A DNA stretch of 22,500 bases from Paulinella micropora (GCA_019918135.1 WBZZ01002100.1:27501-50000), one strand, 5' to 3'. Positions 8,001 through 16,236 are shown, counted from the first letter of the stretch. Translations and numbers: made by a program. Notes: generated by a model not told the origin, from the letters alone.

Positions 8001-9124
8001 TGTAAGCACTCTGATAACGAGAGAGCAATAACGGGCACTTGGGCAACTCCTGAAATCTACAAGGCCTTAGACAAAGGCTATAAGTTGATTAAGGTATATG
8101 AAGTATGGCACTGGAAGGAGCAGAGCAGTAGCCTTTTCAAAGATTTCATAAAAACTTTCTTAAAGGTTAAACAAGAGTCAAGCGGATATCCTGATGGCTG
8201 TATTACACAGGAACAAAAAAGAAAATACATTGACAGTATGGAAATCAAGATGGGAATTAAGATGGACGAAAACAAAATAGAAGAAAATCCAGGACGGCGA
8301 GCGGTTGCTAAGTTGTGCTTGAATAGCCTGTGGGGCAAGTTTGGTGAAAAGCAAAACAAAACTCAAAACAAAATGATAAAAGACAAAGATACCTTATACA
8401 AGTTAATGAGCGACAAGTCAGTCGATAACATAAACATAAACATTATTAACGACAAAATAATAGAAGCGAGTTATGACCTCAAACAAGATGCGGTAAGCGA
8501 CCCCGTGAAAACAAATATTGTAGTTGCTTTATTTACGACTTGCCACGCGAGGATTAGACTATATGAGATGATGGACAAAGTAGACAACAGAGTTCTATAC
8601 CACGATACGGACAGTGTCATAGACACAACAGACTTAACGAAAGGCGAAACAGATGTGAAAACGGGTAAGTTGTTAGGCGAATGGACGGACGAACTACACG
8701 GAGCAAAGATTATGACCTTTATCGGAGGCGGGCCAAAGTGTTATGGATATGTCTTAGATAACGGCAAAGCAATATGAAAGTAAAAGGCTTTAGTATGAAT
8801 TATGAAAACAATAAATCATTAAATTTACCAAATATGTTAAGTGTCATCAGTTGCGGACTTGATATTAAAAACAGCGACCTTATTGAGAACGGCAAGAATG
8901 AATTGTTAGAGTTGCTTAAATCTCAGGAAGAAAAACTGATTGCTAAACGAATTGAAAAATCTGGTAAAGTTGTAATAGTAGAGAACAGCAAGATAACAAG
9001 AGACAAACAACAGAAAAAAATAACGAGTGAATACTTAGAAAAAATATTCAGCTTTACTTACACCAAAAGAAATATTATAGGTATTGTAGATAATGCGATT
9101 GAAACAATACCGTTTGGATACTAA
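5063..9124 (+). pseudogene. Protein-primed family B DNA polymerase (pPolB), multiply frameshifted
   Basis: This is the replicative polymerase of Polinton-type elements, which starts synthesis from a protein primer. In order: an N-terminal domain (5063-5700); a segment typical of Polinton polymerases (QINNTDNICLARAIVVVK, ~5790); a Cys/His-rich region (6150-6440); exonuclease motifs FFDFEA (~6496), AHNSRGYD (~6655) and YCHSD (~7029); an endonuclease-like patch YEFYGCHWHGCQKC (~7360); polymerase motifs DICSLYP (7701), NSLWGKFG (8322) and YHDTDS (~8598); then KCYGY (~8740). The reading frame breaks six times: one extra base at GGG 5686-5688 and at T5 6819-6823, a 4-base CTAG-like insertion near 6928, and one base missing near 5950, 6035 and 8775. 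The net change is a multiple of three, giving an ancestral length of ~1350 codons. All catalytic motifs remain. It is either a decayed copy or an assembly with indel errors. Confidence 0.9.
7781..7841. repeat. GTAGGGGC-type hairpin repeat inside the polymerase frame
   Basis: A perfect hairpin (TGTAGGGGC, AA, GCCCCTACA; 7781-7800) is followed by ACCCC-GGGGGT complementary blocks and a second hairpin (GGGGAC, GAA, GTCCCC). Translated in frame it adds a Gly/Pro-rich stretch (GASPYNPNGGGAGDEVP) just after polymerase motif A, where polymerases would not be expected to carry conserved sequence. The same ordered blocks occur at 13331-13373. Confidence 0.8.
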
Positions 9125-9151
9125 ATGAAAAAGCAATAAAACATTTGATAA

Positions 9152-9871
9152 TTATTTTTTTGCCTTTGAAAGGGGAAACCCCTTTCGAACCCCACCGCGG
9201 GGTTGTAGGGGCTTGCCCCTACCCTTGAAGCTCCTAATAGTATGAACACCCCTCGTCGGCTTAACTAGCTTAGTATTTACAGCCGTAGCACCTAACAATG
9301 AAACAGGGTCAAATGCGGTTCGGTAGTTCGTCGTTAGCTTCGCAGTCTTCGCCCTTTTACCTTTTGGATTTACTTTAACAGCCACTCTGTCAATTACTCC
9401 TTCAATTAGGTCTCTTGTGCTACTGCCTTTATTGTATGTTGTAGCCTTCACCCCAGTCAGTCGGCTTAAATCTTTCGCAATCGTGCCACCTAACGAATGA
9501 CCAGTCAGTTCAACATTATCCTTGCCATATTTCTTTATGACTTCATTAATCAGCTTCTGCTCTTCTTTGTATCTTGGTGTTCTCTTTAATACTGCCTTTA
9601 CTAATGCGACATCGGTGAGTAAGTCTCGCTTATCCGCACTTCCTCTAAATGCGACAATGGCTTTACCATCTTTTTCATACACTGTTGATTTTTCTTTGCT
9701 GGCGACTGGCTTCCATCCGTCAGCACCCTTTGACAAATAGACATCCTCTGACAACTCCGCGTTGCCTCCCTTCTGCCGTTTGTATTCTTTGCTAGCCTTT
9801 TTCAACGCCTCCCCGTAGCTTATATTATGCTTAGCGGAGTAAGCCTTAACAAACTTTATCCACTCGGACAT
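9152..9871 (-). CDS. Class 3-type lipase / alpha-beta hydrolase
   Basis: An intact frame of 239 residues. The nucleophile elbow GHSLGG is at 124-129 (Ser126), preceded by an oxyanion-type FRGS at 75-78. Asp188 in AFDPVSLLG and His210 in GVHTIRSF complete a plausible Ser-Asp-His triad with class 3 lipase order. The N-terminus (EWIKFVKAYSAKHNISYGEA) is a short helical module of a type I recall from other polinton-like and giant-virus proteins. A lipase or phospholipase in a virion could help cross a host membrane; this is inferred. The last ~22 residues are translated from three hairpin repeats, so the tail is probably an insertion that replaced the original stop. It is divergent from the next gene, with a 108-base AT-rich spacer. 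Confidence 0.8.
   Translation of the reverse strand: MSEWIKFVKAYSAKHNISYGEALKKASKEYKRQKGGNAELSEDVYLSKGADGWKPVASKEKSTVYEKDGKAIVAFRGSADKRDLLTDVALVKAVLKRTPRYKEEQKLINEVIKKYGKDNVELTGHSLGGTIAKDLSRLTGVKATTYNKGSSTRDLIEGVIDRVAVKVNPKGKRAKTAKLTTNYRTAFDPVSLLGATAVNTKLVKPTRGVHTIRSFKGRGKPLQPRGGVRKGFPLSKAKK
9168..9222. repeat. Three consecutive hairpins at the lipase 3' end
   Basis: GAAAGGGG/CCCCTTTC (9168-9186), AACCCC/GGGGTT (9188-9204) and GTAGGGGC/GCCCCTAC (9205-9222) sit end to end and encode the lipase C-terminal tail. They belong to the family also seen at 7781, 13331, 14282 and 15845. Confidence 0.85.
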
Positions 9872-9979
9872 GGCAAAGCTACGTTTGCAAAACGTATCCT
9901 ATATTAATTATTTAATTTTTTTATTTTTATACTCCCTACTATATACCCTACAGGCATAGACCGTATACACCCTCCTACT
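9872..9979. promoter_or_regulatory. Divergent promoter region, lipase / DUF3820-like gene
   Basis: The 108-base AT-rich spacer separates two divergent ATGs. It contains ACTATATACCC about 35 bases before the plus-strand ATG and an ACGTTT-GCA-AAACGT palindrome (near 9883-9897) just upstream of the lipase ATG. The promoter role is inferred from position. Confidence 0.45.
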
Positions 9980-10255
9980 ATGTCAACCCTTACGAGACTG
10001 TGCGAGAAGTTCAAAAACCTTTCCATTGAAGGCGAAAAAAAATCCTTCTCGTTGGAAGATGTTCAAAAGGTAATCCACGACGAAATAAAAGCGATTGAAG
10101 AAAAGAGAAATACACAGCCGAAAGAAACTTTTCAATTCGGCAAATACCGCGGAAAGAAGTTTGAAGATATCGCAAAGATTGATAAGCCATATATTGAATG
10201 GCTAATGAAACAACCATGGTGTAGGACCAGAGATGAATTGAAAAAGTATTTGTAA
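9980..10255 (+). CDS. Small DUF3820-like protein
   Basis: An intact frame of 91 residues. The C-terminal half (FQFGKYRGKKFEDIAKID then PYIEWLMKQPW) matches the pattern of DUF3820-type domains (FGKYKGK...Y-EWL), often found at the end of DNA polymerase III epsilon-like exonucleases and as small stand-alone phage and virus proteins. The N-terminal half is helical and charged. No exonuclease motifs are present, so catalysis is not claimed; a nucleic-acid-associated accessory role is possible. It converges on the capsid gene, with 28 AT-rich bases between the two stops. Confidence 0.65.
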   Translation: MSTLTRLCEKFKNLSIEGEKKSFSLEDVQKVIHDEIKAIEEKRNTQPKETFQFGKYRGKKFEDIAKIDKPYIEWLMKQPWCRTRDELKKYL

Positions 10256-10283
10256 ATGATTTATTTCATTTTTTTATTTTTTA

Positions 10284-11861
10284 TCAAGTCTTAATAATTT
10301 CAATACCCTTTACGATAACATCTTGTTGAAGAATGGCAAAAGTGTAGTGATTGAGGTTGTTTCCCGCAGTAGTAGAAACGAACTCATATCGTCGCTCAGT
10401 GTCAAGGCTCAGACCTGACTTTTCATAACCTTCAACATTCTTCTCGTGAAGTGGGCGGTTATTATCCCAGTAATCAACGTGAAACCAGTTGTACTTATAG
10501 ATATCAGAATTCAAAATAGCACTTCCCTTCAACTTATCATTCAAAATCATATAGTCTTCATTATCAGAAGTATCAATGTCAAATTGTTGCATTCTGCTAC
10601 CATCAATAGTAGTATAATAAGTTCTAATTTTAGTGTCATTTCTATGGTCGTTATCAAAAGAAGTAGAAGAGTTTTCGTCGTTGTGAAAAGCAGAGGTATA
10701 GATACGACGAATTCTTTCACCCTGTGCTCTGTTCATTTTTACGACATAGTTCTGTTGACCAGTTTGAAGGTTGTGCTTCCACGAGATAGGATATTCAATA
10801 GTAAATCTAAAACCCTCGCCGGCGATTTTGCTTTGAACACCAAGGATGACATTTGGGTCCGTTTCTACCGCAAGAAACAAGTTAAGATTTGAAACAACAG
10901 CACCTGTAGCACCAATTGCAGCACCACCAACAATGTTAGTGGCACTGGTTCCAGTAAACATAGTCCTGCTAGTTCCTTCCCAAACAATCCTCAAATCCAT
11001 AATTTCATTAAAACCAAGTGTTTTATCAATTTCAAAAATAGTTCCAAAAATCATACCCAAAGGTAATTTAACATTGATAACGGGAGTGCAATCTGCAGTA
11101 TTGAAGGCAGTAGCAGCACCCTGAATTGCTCCGACTTCAAAATACTTAGCCTCCTCGTAAGCAACATTAACAAACGAACCGCCCGTTCCGTTAAAACTAT
11201 TCAGAATATCATCATGACGACGAGCACTCATTGAAGGGAGACTTACCAAATCTTTAACACTATTACCGACAGCATTGATAGCATGTATTATAGCACCACT
11301 TTCATCACCTGCGCTGGTATCTTGGATTTGAATGTTTCCGAATGTAGCAACATCAACGGCAGCATCAGCACCAACGCCAGCAGGCTGAAAATGTCTTGAA
11401 GCGATATTCAAAGTAGCATTATTCAACACATTACATTTTTGAAGCATCGCTCCACTCGAAACACCTCCTCCATGGTTCTCCAAAGACATAAACTTCTCAT
11501 AACTGATTTCAGGCTTCCAAGCCATCTTAGTGTAATTGCCCACGTGTTGAAGATTACACAAATACTGTCCGCTTCGGCTTCGTAATTCAATACTCCTAAT
11601 CATTGACAAGCAATCCATAAAGATACGATTAGCATTGTTCTGTCCTGGGTTTCGTGCTGTGTAGGTAAATCGCAACACACTACGAGCGAGGTTCAAAGGG
11701 CGGGTAGGTATTTCAAAGGTACTTTCATTACCTCCCGCAGTGGTGAGAGTAATATTCGCCAAGAATTCACGGCTAGTAAGTTTGCTTAATTCATATTTTC
11801 CTTTTAGTAGTTCTTTCGGTTGGTGGTCTAATTCTTGACCATATCCATATTGAGACGGCAT
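10284..11861 (-). CDS. Major capsid protein (double jelly-roll type)
   Basis: An intact frame of 525 residues starting MPSQYGYGQELDHQPKELL. Length, beta-rich composition, low Cys content and position directly before a penton-like gene, with protease and ATPase in the same strand block, are those of a PLV/Polinton major capsid protein, whose trimers build the icosahedral shell. Segments such as SREFLANITLTTAGG, ALMQKC-like helices and FRFTIEYPISWKHNL fit jelly-roll strands, but the fold cannot be proved by reading. The capsid call therefore rests on length, composition and gene order. It is one of the few long genes without a lesion. An AT-rich region (TATATTACAATATAATG) lies ~45 bases upstream of the ATG and may be its promoter. 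Confidence 0.75.
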   Translation of the reverse strand: MPSQYGYGQELDHQPKELLKGKYELSKLTSREFLANITLTTAGGNESTFEIPTRPLNLARSVLRFTYTARNPGQNNANRIFMDCLSMIRSIELRSRSGQYLCNLQHVGNYTKMAWKPEISYEKFMSLENHGGGVSSGAMLQKCNVLNNATLNIASRHFQPAGVGADAAVDVATFGNIQIQDTSAGDESGAIIHAINAVGNSVKDLVSLPSMSARRHDDILNSFNGTGGSFVNVAYEEAKYFEVGAIQGAATAFNTADCTPVINVKLPLGMIFGTIFEIDKTLGFNEIMDLRIVWEGTSRTMFTGTSATNIVGGAAIGATGAVVSNLNLFLAVETDPNVILGVQSKIAGEGFRFTIEYPISWKHNLQTGQQNYVVKMNRAQGERIRRIYTSAFHNDENSSTSFDNDHRNDTKIRTYYTTIDGSRMQQFDIDTSDNEDYMILNDKLKGSAILNSDIYKYNWFHVDYWDNNRPLHEKNVEGYEKSGLSLDTERRYEFVSTTAGNNLNHYTFAILQQDVIVKGIEIIKT

Positions 11862-11982
11862 TTTTTCTTTTTTCAGTTTTGTAGTTTGTAAATTAACAGC
11901 ATTATATTGTAATATGAGAAAAATAAATAATTCTAGAATAATTATAATTGTTATAACACTTGTGTTAATAAATTAACGAGAT

Positions 11983-12738
11983 TTAAATTAACAGTGTCAT
12001 AACAATACCTAGCCCATTAAGATTGATGGCTTGGTCGTTTTCGTCAGTTAAATAAAACCTAAATACATTGTTTGAATTAGCTGATAGTCTTTTGCCATAC
12101 TCACTCCCGCTTCCATCATATATGACAGAGCCGAACGGGATTTCATTCGCCGTATATATTTCTTGTAATACGTGGTTATCACCTTCGCCGACTAAGTCCG
12201 ATTGAAGATACAATATTTTTTCGCCAGTCAATATTATGACATTTGATGACCGCAGGGTATTATTGACGAAGAAATAAGTAGAAGAACGCTCAAACCCCAT
12301 AATTCCGTGGATACAAGTTTCGTCGTCAAATATAAACCGCTGTTGGATGTTAATGGGATTGTTAGCTACTGTAAATAATAGCTTACCGTCTTCGGGTTCT
12401 ATGTTGGTATTGTTGCTTGTTATTGTGTATGTGTAGTCGTTGGGGCTTTCTGCGGTTAGCACCTCGGCCAGCTTATTTTTTAAGTTGTTCATTGTGTAGT
12501 TGCCCTCGGGTATCGTAATGAGTGCCTCGTTGCCGTTTTCACTCAGAGTAAAAGTGTTGTAGGGGCTCGCGACAGAATAATATGATTTCGGCACATAGAT
12601 ATGAAGTATTTTACAATGTGTGGGGTTGTCTAGCCCTTTCATATCAATGGAGCGTGTAAAGTCGCTATCGGTTCCATTTATCCTGTTTTTACTATTTGTG
12701 TAATAGATACCACTACTTCGCCCGCCTCTATATTCCAT
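11983..12738 (-). CDS. Minor capsid (penton-like) protein
   Basis: An intact frame of 251 residues. The N-terminus (YYTNSKNRINGTDSDFTRSI) followed by a line of beta strands (CKILHIYVPKSYYSVASP, ALITIPEGNYTMNNLKNKL) matches the general pattern of PLV and virophage penton proteins, which open with a residue-rich loop and a single jelly roll including a PEGNY-type strand-helix. The C-terminus (FRFYLTDENDQAINLNGLG) also fits that family. It would form the pentameric vertices. It lies 121 bases upstream of the capsid start on the same strand and is preceded by a double-hairpin element (12740-12794) whose first hairpin begins one base before the ATG. Confidence 0.7.
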   Translation of the reverse strand: MEYRGGRSSGIYYTNSKNRINGTDSDFTRSIDMKGLDNPTHCKILHIYVPKSYYSVASPYNTFTLSENGNEALITIPEGNYTMNNLKNKLAEVLTAESPNDYTYTITSNNTNIEPEDGKLLFTVANNPINIQQRFIFDDETCIHGIMGFERSSTYFFVNNTLRSSNVIILTGEKILYLQSDLVGEGDNHVLQEIYTANEIPFGSVIYDGSGSEYGKRLSANSNNVFRFYLTDENDQAINLNGLGIVMTLLI

Positions 12739-12739
12739 T

Positions 12740-12794
12740 GCGGAGACTTCGCCTCCGCGCCTCCACGGTTTTGTGAAACTTTTTCAAAAGTTTC
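12740..12794. promoter_or_regulatory. Double-hairpin element upstream of the penton gene
   Basis: GCGGAG/CTCCGC (12740-12758) and GAAACTTTT-TC-AAAAGTTTC (12775-12794) are joined by CACGGTTTTGT. The element lies between the protease stop (12831) and the penton ATG (12738) and resembles those at 16237-16290 and 20418-20474. Possible roles are a 5' leader hairpin, promoter or RNA-processing signal. Confidence 0.65.
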
Positions 12795-13330
12795 GTATTT
12801 ATAGAAAAATATATTTTTGTTTTAATCGCTTCAAATAAAAGTGTCAAAGCCGTAACCGTTCTGTGCTTTTAACTTCTCCGCTTCTTTTTCTTTTAAGTCC
12901 GTCCGTCCACTGGCGAATTTATATCGGGTTCCTTTTGCCCGCTCTAAAAGAAACCGCATTGAGTGCCATCCGCAAGTATCTGAGGTGTCTGATTGTTGTT
13001 TTACTTGATTAACCTTCATTAATAAATAACTATCAGGACGGCTTTTATCTATCAGCTGTTTCATTTGATGTTGAAAAAGTTCAGTCGGTTGATATTCAGC
13101 TAACGGGTCATAAACTTCAACAGTTCTGTCTCCATTCAAAGAAATCCAAACTGCTATCCAGTGCGAGCCACCTTGATTATGGCGGTCCAAGTTCATTATG
13201 AAACAGTATTGCTTTCTGCTTCCTGGGTTCAAAGTGTTGAGTTGGTCGCTTGGAGCTGTGCCGAGAAACCACTTATGTTTTTTCATAATCTCATTTATTT
13301 CGTGTGTCATTAAACCTTTGTAAGGATAAA

Positions 13331-13373
13331 CCCCTACAACCCCATGGGAGGGGGTGCGGGGGCCTGCCCCTGC
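13331..13373. repeat. GTAGGGG-type repeat inside the protease frame
   Basis: CCCCTACAACCCCA, GAGGGGGTGCGGGGG and CCCCTGC recur in the same order as in the repeat in the polymerase gene (7791-7838). Here the protein is read from the opposite strand, giving GPRTPSHGVVGVYPYKG between the Pro/Gln linker and the protease domain. It adds no stop codon in the reading direction used. Confidence 0.75.
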
Positions 13374-14281
13374 TGTTCCATCTTGCGGGGTTTGTTCATC
13401 TGTTGGTGGCTGCGTATCTGGTGGTGGTTGTGGTGTTTGTGTGTCTGCTTGGGGTGCTTGTTGTTGGTCGAGTGCTTGTTGTTGGTCTGCTTGGGGTGCT
13501 GGTGCTTGCCCCTGTATCATCTCTAATATTAGTTGTCTAGCCTCTGGCGAATTAGGGGTTGGTTGTTGTATCTGCGGTGTGGGGAGCTTCAATGGTGTTT
13601 TCTTTTCTGCTGTCTTAGTGTCTTTTACAAGTTTATCTATTTTGTCCCAACCTTCCTCAGGAGAAGTTATGTTTCCGGTAAATTTTTGAGCGTACAACCA
13701 TTGTTTCAATGTCTCGGAATAATTTTTCTTTTTACTTTGTGGTTTTACAATTTTAATATCAATGCCTGCTTTTATGAGTCTGGATACTACGACGTGATTT
13801 TAGGTTTTCCAGTATTTTTTCGTTTTAATCTCACACCATCTGAAGACATAGCATCAATAATTCTTTTTCTCTTTTCGTCTTCCAAATCTTTTGCTTGCTT
13901 ATTAACTTCATCAGTTATATACGTTATTCCACTTGGAGATGATTGTGGATTGGGTTTTTTGGTGTTTTTTCTTCAATAGGTGCGGTTAAAAGTCCTTGCT
14001 TAGTTCTCCGCTCTATCAGTAATTCCTTAATAAGTCGTTGCTCTTTCCTGAGTTCACGGTCCTTTTCATCCTGTCTTTCTTTTATGTCGGCTAATTCTTT
14101 GCGGTGTTGCCTCTTCCTTTCCTGGTCTTTTTCTTCAATGTCCTCTTTCTCCTTCTTGTCTATGGCTTCTATCTTTTCATATTTCTCCTGTTTGAGTTTA
14201 TCTAAGTGGTCTTGAATAGCCATCCTTGTATTTTGCTCAATTTCGGATAAGCTTTGAACTTTTCGTAAGTCTTCTTTCTTT

Positions 14282-14335
14282 GTAGGAGCTCTGCTCCTAC
14301 GACCTCGGGATTTGAAAAGGGTGTCCCTTTTCAAA
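14282..14335. repeat. Two hairpins inside the basic coiled-coil frame
   Basis: GTAGGAGC-TCT-GCTCCTAC (14282-14300) and TTTGAAAAGGG-TGT-CCCTTTTCAAA (14311-14335), perfect arms of 8 and 11 bases. They are translated in frame (KRDTLFKSRGRRSRAPTKK) in the N-terminal part of the protease-linked protein. Variant members of the hairpin family. Confidence 0.75.
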
Positions 14336-14570
14336 TATTTCATAAACAGCTTGAAAATTTGAAGTGTTGATAAGTCATTCGTTTTCTTTCCAAAGTTTAG
14401 ATATGCTCGTTTGCCTTTTACTTTGATATATGGGCGACCATCTTTGGTTCTGTATATTCTGGGTGGCCGTTGTTTAAGTTTCTTTCGTCCTCCTTTTTTT
14501 AATTTATTCAAATTATACTAATGTAAAAAAATAAAACTGTTTTCAATATTATTTGAATCACCGTGGGGTT

Positions 14571-14889
14571 TTAAAATTTAAGGGCTACACGGCCTCGTTG
14601 CTTTCCATATCCCATATCGCTCGTAACTTTTTGAACTTTGCCAGCATAAGGAACACCAACTCTATCCAAAGCACCAGCGAAGCGAGAGATTGTTTTGTCT
14701 TTTTTCAAATAGTTATTAATATTCCTAAATGTATTGCCGACCTTTTCCCAGTTTATTTTACCTCCCTTTTGACCACAACCCTTTTGTTTCTTGCGACCAG
14801 TTTTCTTTTCCGTTCGCCATTGTGTTTGAGTTTCTTGTTATTTTTCCGACTGTTGGAATGACTTCAACCCTTGTTGTTTTTACGACCAT
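14571..14889 (-). pseudogene. Small basic protein, one frameshift
   Basis: The ATG at 14887-14889 opens MVVKTTRVEVIPTVGKITR and runs to a TAA at 14758-14760. A second frame, reached by a +1 step near 14800-14810 (A runs), carries GRKKQKGCGQKGGKINWEK, NNYLKKDKTISRFAGALD and an ending GYGKQRGRVALKF, closing at 14571. The combined product of ~105 residues is strongly basic, which would suit a DNA-condensing core protein or a capsid-cement peptide such as those in adenovirus-like virions. It lies between the ATPase and the protease on the same strand. I do not recognise a family; the role is inferred from charge and place. Confidence 0.45.
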
Positions 14890-14944
14890 TATAATATATG
14901 AAAAAAAAATTAAATAAAATTACAAAAACCTTCTGTTAAAATTA

Positions 14945-14983
14945 GTCCCGCAAGCGGGACAATAGACTATCGCAAGCGATAGT
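14945..14983. terminator. Two short perfect hairpins after the ATPase stop
   Basis: GTCCCGC-AA-GCGGGAC (14945-14960) and ACTATCGC-AA-GCGATAGT (14966-14983) lie between the ATPase stop (14996) and the next minus-strand ATG (14889). Both have the AA loop seen in the GTAGGGGC hairpins. A 3'-end signal or repeat insertion are both possible; a terminator role is unproved in a eukaryotic setting. Confidence 0.5.
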
Positions 14984-14995
14984 TGAAATTTTGCC

Positions 14996-15789
14996 TCAGT
15001 TCGTCCGATACCGCATCAACATACAAAAAGTTAAACCTCTCTTTCGTCGCCTCGTGATATTTTCAATGAAGTATTCAAGGTCGTAGCCGAGGTCCAGATG
15101 CTTATACACTAGTTCTATCTTATCCTGAGACTGACCAGGAAAAATGAGAAGGTAGTCTAGCTGTTTAATAGCCTCAGGCTTCATATCTTTCAAATACTGA
15201 GAACTCATAATCACCTTACTTTTATAATGCCTATTTTTTTTACATAAATAACTCACAGACTTATCCCTCAACCCACTACCCAAATCATCTAACACAAAAA
15301 CAACTTCTGGTGTAATGTATTTACTCGGTCTCTCCACTTTTTCGCCTCCATCCTGCTTCTTCGTCTCTTCTTTTCCAAAATAAAGAAACTTCGGCTTCGG
15401 TTCTTCTTGGCGGTCCTGAACAATCTCGCCTTCTTCTTGCTCCTCGTCTGGCTTATTGAGCTTGTCTAACTCATAGTCTATGACACTGTATCCATCCGTT
15501 TTCAAATATGTGTATATTGCCATCGGGTTTCCCTTCTTCTTGAAGTGCTTCACCATTTCTTTGTAAATGTGGTCCTTGTGTATTGTGCTGGCTATAATAA
15601 CAATGCGGGTTTTTTGTCGGTCGTTCGTTTCAGGATTTCGAACAGTGCGGTCGTCTTGCCACTCTTCTTGCGAGCGAGAAGAAAAATATTGGCATACGGT
15701 TCATCAAATAACTTATATCCTTTTGCCAACTTGTCACCATCTCCGTTTTGTCTGACAGGTCTAACTCGTATATCGTTAATTTTTTCCAT
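14996..15789 (-). pseudogene. DNA packaging ATPase (FtsK/HerA type), one frameshift
   Basis: The ATG at 15787-15789 begins MEKINDIRVRPVRQNGDGDK and soon reaches a P-loop, LLARKKSGKTTALFEIL, in which the first Gly of GxxxxGKT is Ala, as in a number of viral packaging ATPases. The frame stops at 15592. One base is missing in the A6 run at 15610-15615; the -1 frame continues through MVKHFKKKGNP and a Walker B strand EVVFVLDDLGSG, to LTFCMLMRYRTN and TGA at 14996. With that base the span is exactly 265 codons, the normal size for the family. The enzyme pumps genomic DNA into preformed capsids and is a core gene of PLVs, virophages and Polintons. A charged insertion (KPDEEQEEGEIVQDRQEE) separates the two Walker motifs. 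Confidence 0.85.
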
Positions 15790-15797
15790 CGCTATAT

Positions 15798-15826
15798 GAA
15801 CCTTTTTTTAAAAAGCTTCACCAAAA
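15798..15826. promoter_or_regulatory. Hairpin element upstream of the ATPase start
   Basis: GAACC-T7-AAAAAGCTTCACC lies 9 bases upstream of the ATPase ATG. Read on the minus strand it is nearly the same as the sequence before the fibre ATG (GGTGAAGC, T/A run, GGTTC, ATG), so the two genes share an upstream element. Confidence 0.55.
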
Positions 15827-15844
15827 ATCAGAAAAATGCGGGTT

Positions 15845-15859
15845 GTAGGGTGTCCCTAC
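15845..15859. repeat. GTAGGG-TGT-CCCTAC hairpin
   Basis: A short perfect hairpin in the spacer after the small protein's stop at 15864, of the same family as the larger GTAGGGGC repeats. Confidence 0.6.
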
Positions 15860-15863
15860 TTCG

Positions 15864-16234
15864 TCAAGCCAAAAATTCCAAACAAATAACAATTCTTCCG
15901 CCCAGTGCTTCAGTCTCAATATCGCCATTGTCCGTTTTAAGCACTTTAAATGTATAAACACCGTCGGACCAATTAATATTACCTAAGTTGTAGCTAAGAT
16001 TGGAAATGTTTGCCACGTCGCTGTCTGCGAATGTTCCGATAATCCCGATGCGGTCCATATGAAGGATTTTTGTTTTCGTCTCCGTCAAGTCATTCATATA
16101 GTGGATAACTTAACATTCATTCTTGTTGGTGTAAAGTTCATTCTAATGTTTTTGTCAAATGTCTTGCTACCATTAACCCCGCCTGGAAAATCATTACTTA
16201 GAAAAATAATCTTTTGGTATTTGAACTCACTCAT
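15864..16234 (-). pseudogene. Small beta-rich hypothetical protein, one frameshift
   Basis: The ATG at 16232-16234, right after the double hairpin, begins MSEFKYQKIIFLSNDFPGG and the frame stops at TGA 16094-16096. The -1 frame continues MNDLTETKTKILHMDRIGI and NWSDGVYTFKVLKTDNGD to a stop at 15864. Allowing one missing base near 16095-16105 the span is exactly 124 codons. The composition is beta-rich and polar. In its place between the ATPase and the fibre it could be a minor virion component, but I recognise no family. It lies directly upstream of the ATPase on the same strand. Confidence 0.5.
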
Positions 16235-16236
16235 GT

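Larger units (their letters stand above)
12831..14511 (-). pseudogene. Adenain-like cysteine protease with basic coiled-coil N-terminal region, two frameshifts
   Basis: The C-terminal part carries the adenovirus-protease pattern SHWIAVW (His), VEVYDPLA (Asp, 18 residues on), KQQSDTSDTCGWHS (Gln then Cys seven residues later), the maturation protease of Polinton-type capsids. A Pro/Gln-rich linker precedes it. Upstream, one frame from 14511 encodes a basic start (KKGGRKKLKQRPPRIYRTKDG) and a long Lys/Glu coiled coil, stopping at 13924. The frames join by a -1 step at A6 (13965-13970) and another at A4 (13798-13801); with the two missing bases the span is exactly 561 codons. The first step falls at A-AAA-AAC in the proper phase, so programmed frameshifting is an alternative. 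No ATG begins the upstream frame; it opens with TTG where a start is expected. The fused N-terminal region could bind DNA or scaffold the capsid. Confidence 0.75.

Noticed and set aside
8774..9124. Separate gene starting at the ATGA overlap near 8774
   Set aside because: The sequence (KGFSMNYENNKSLN) continues the usual C-terminal part of the polymerase, so it is a frame break, not a new gene.
10446..11124. Plus-strand frames opposite the major capsid gene
   Set aside because: Antisense shadows of an intact 525-codon gene.
13304..13689. Plus-strand Cys/Gly/Val-rich frames
   Set aside because: Antisense of the Pro/Gln-rich linker and protease domain.
14553..14917. Plus-strand frames in the 14553-14917 region
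   Set aside because: Phe/Leu-rich shadows of the minus-strand basic protein; the minus-strand frames have coherent sequence.
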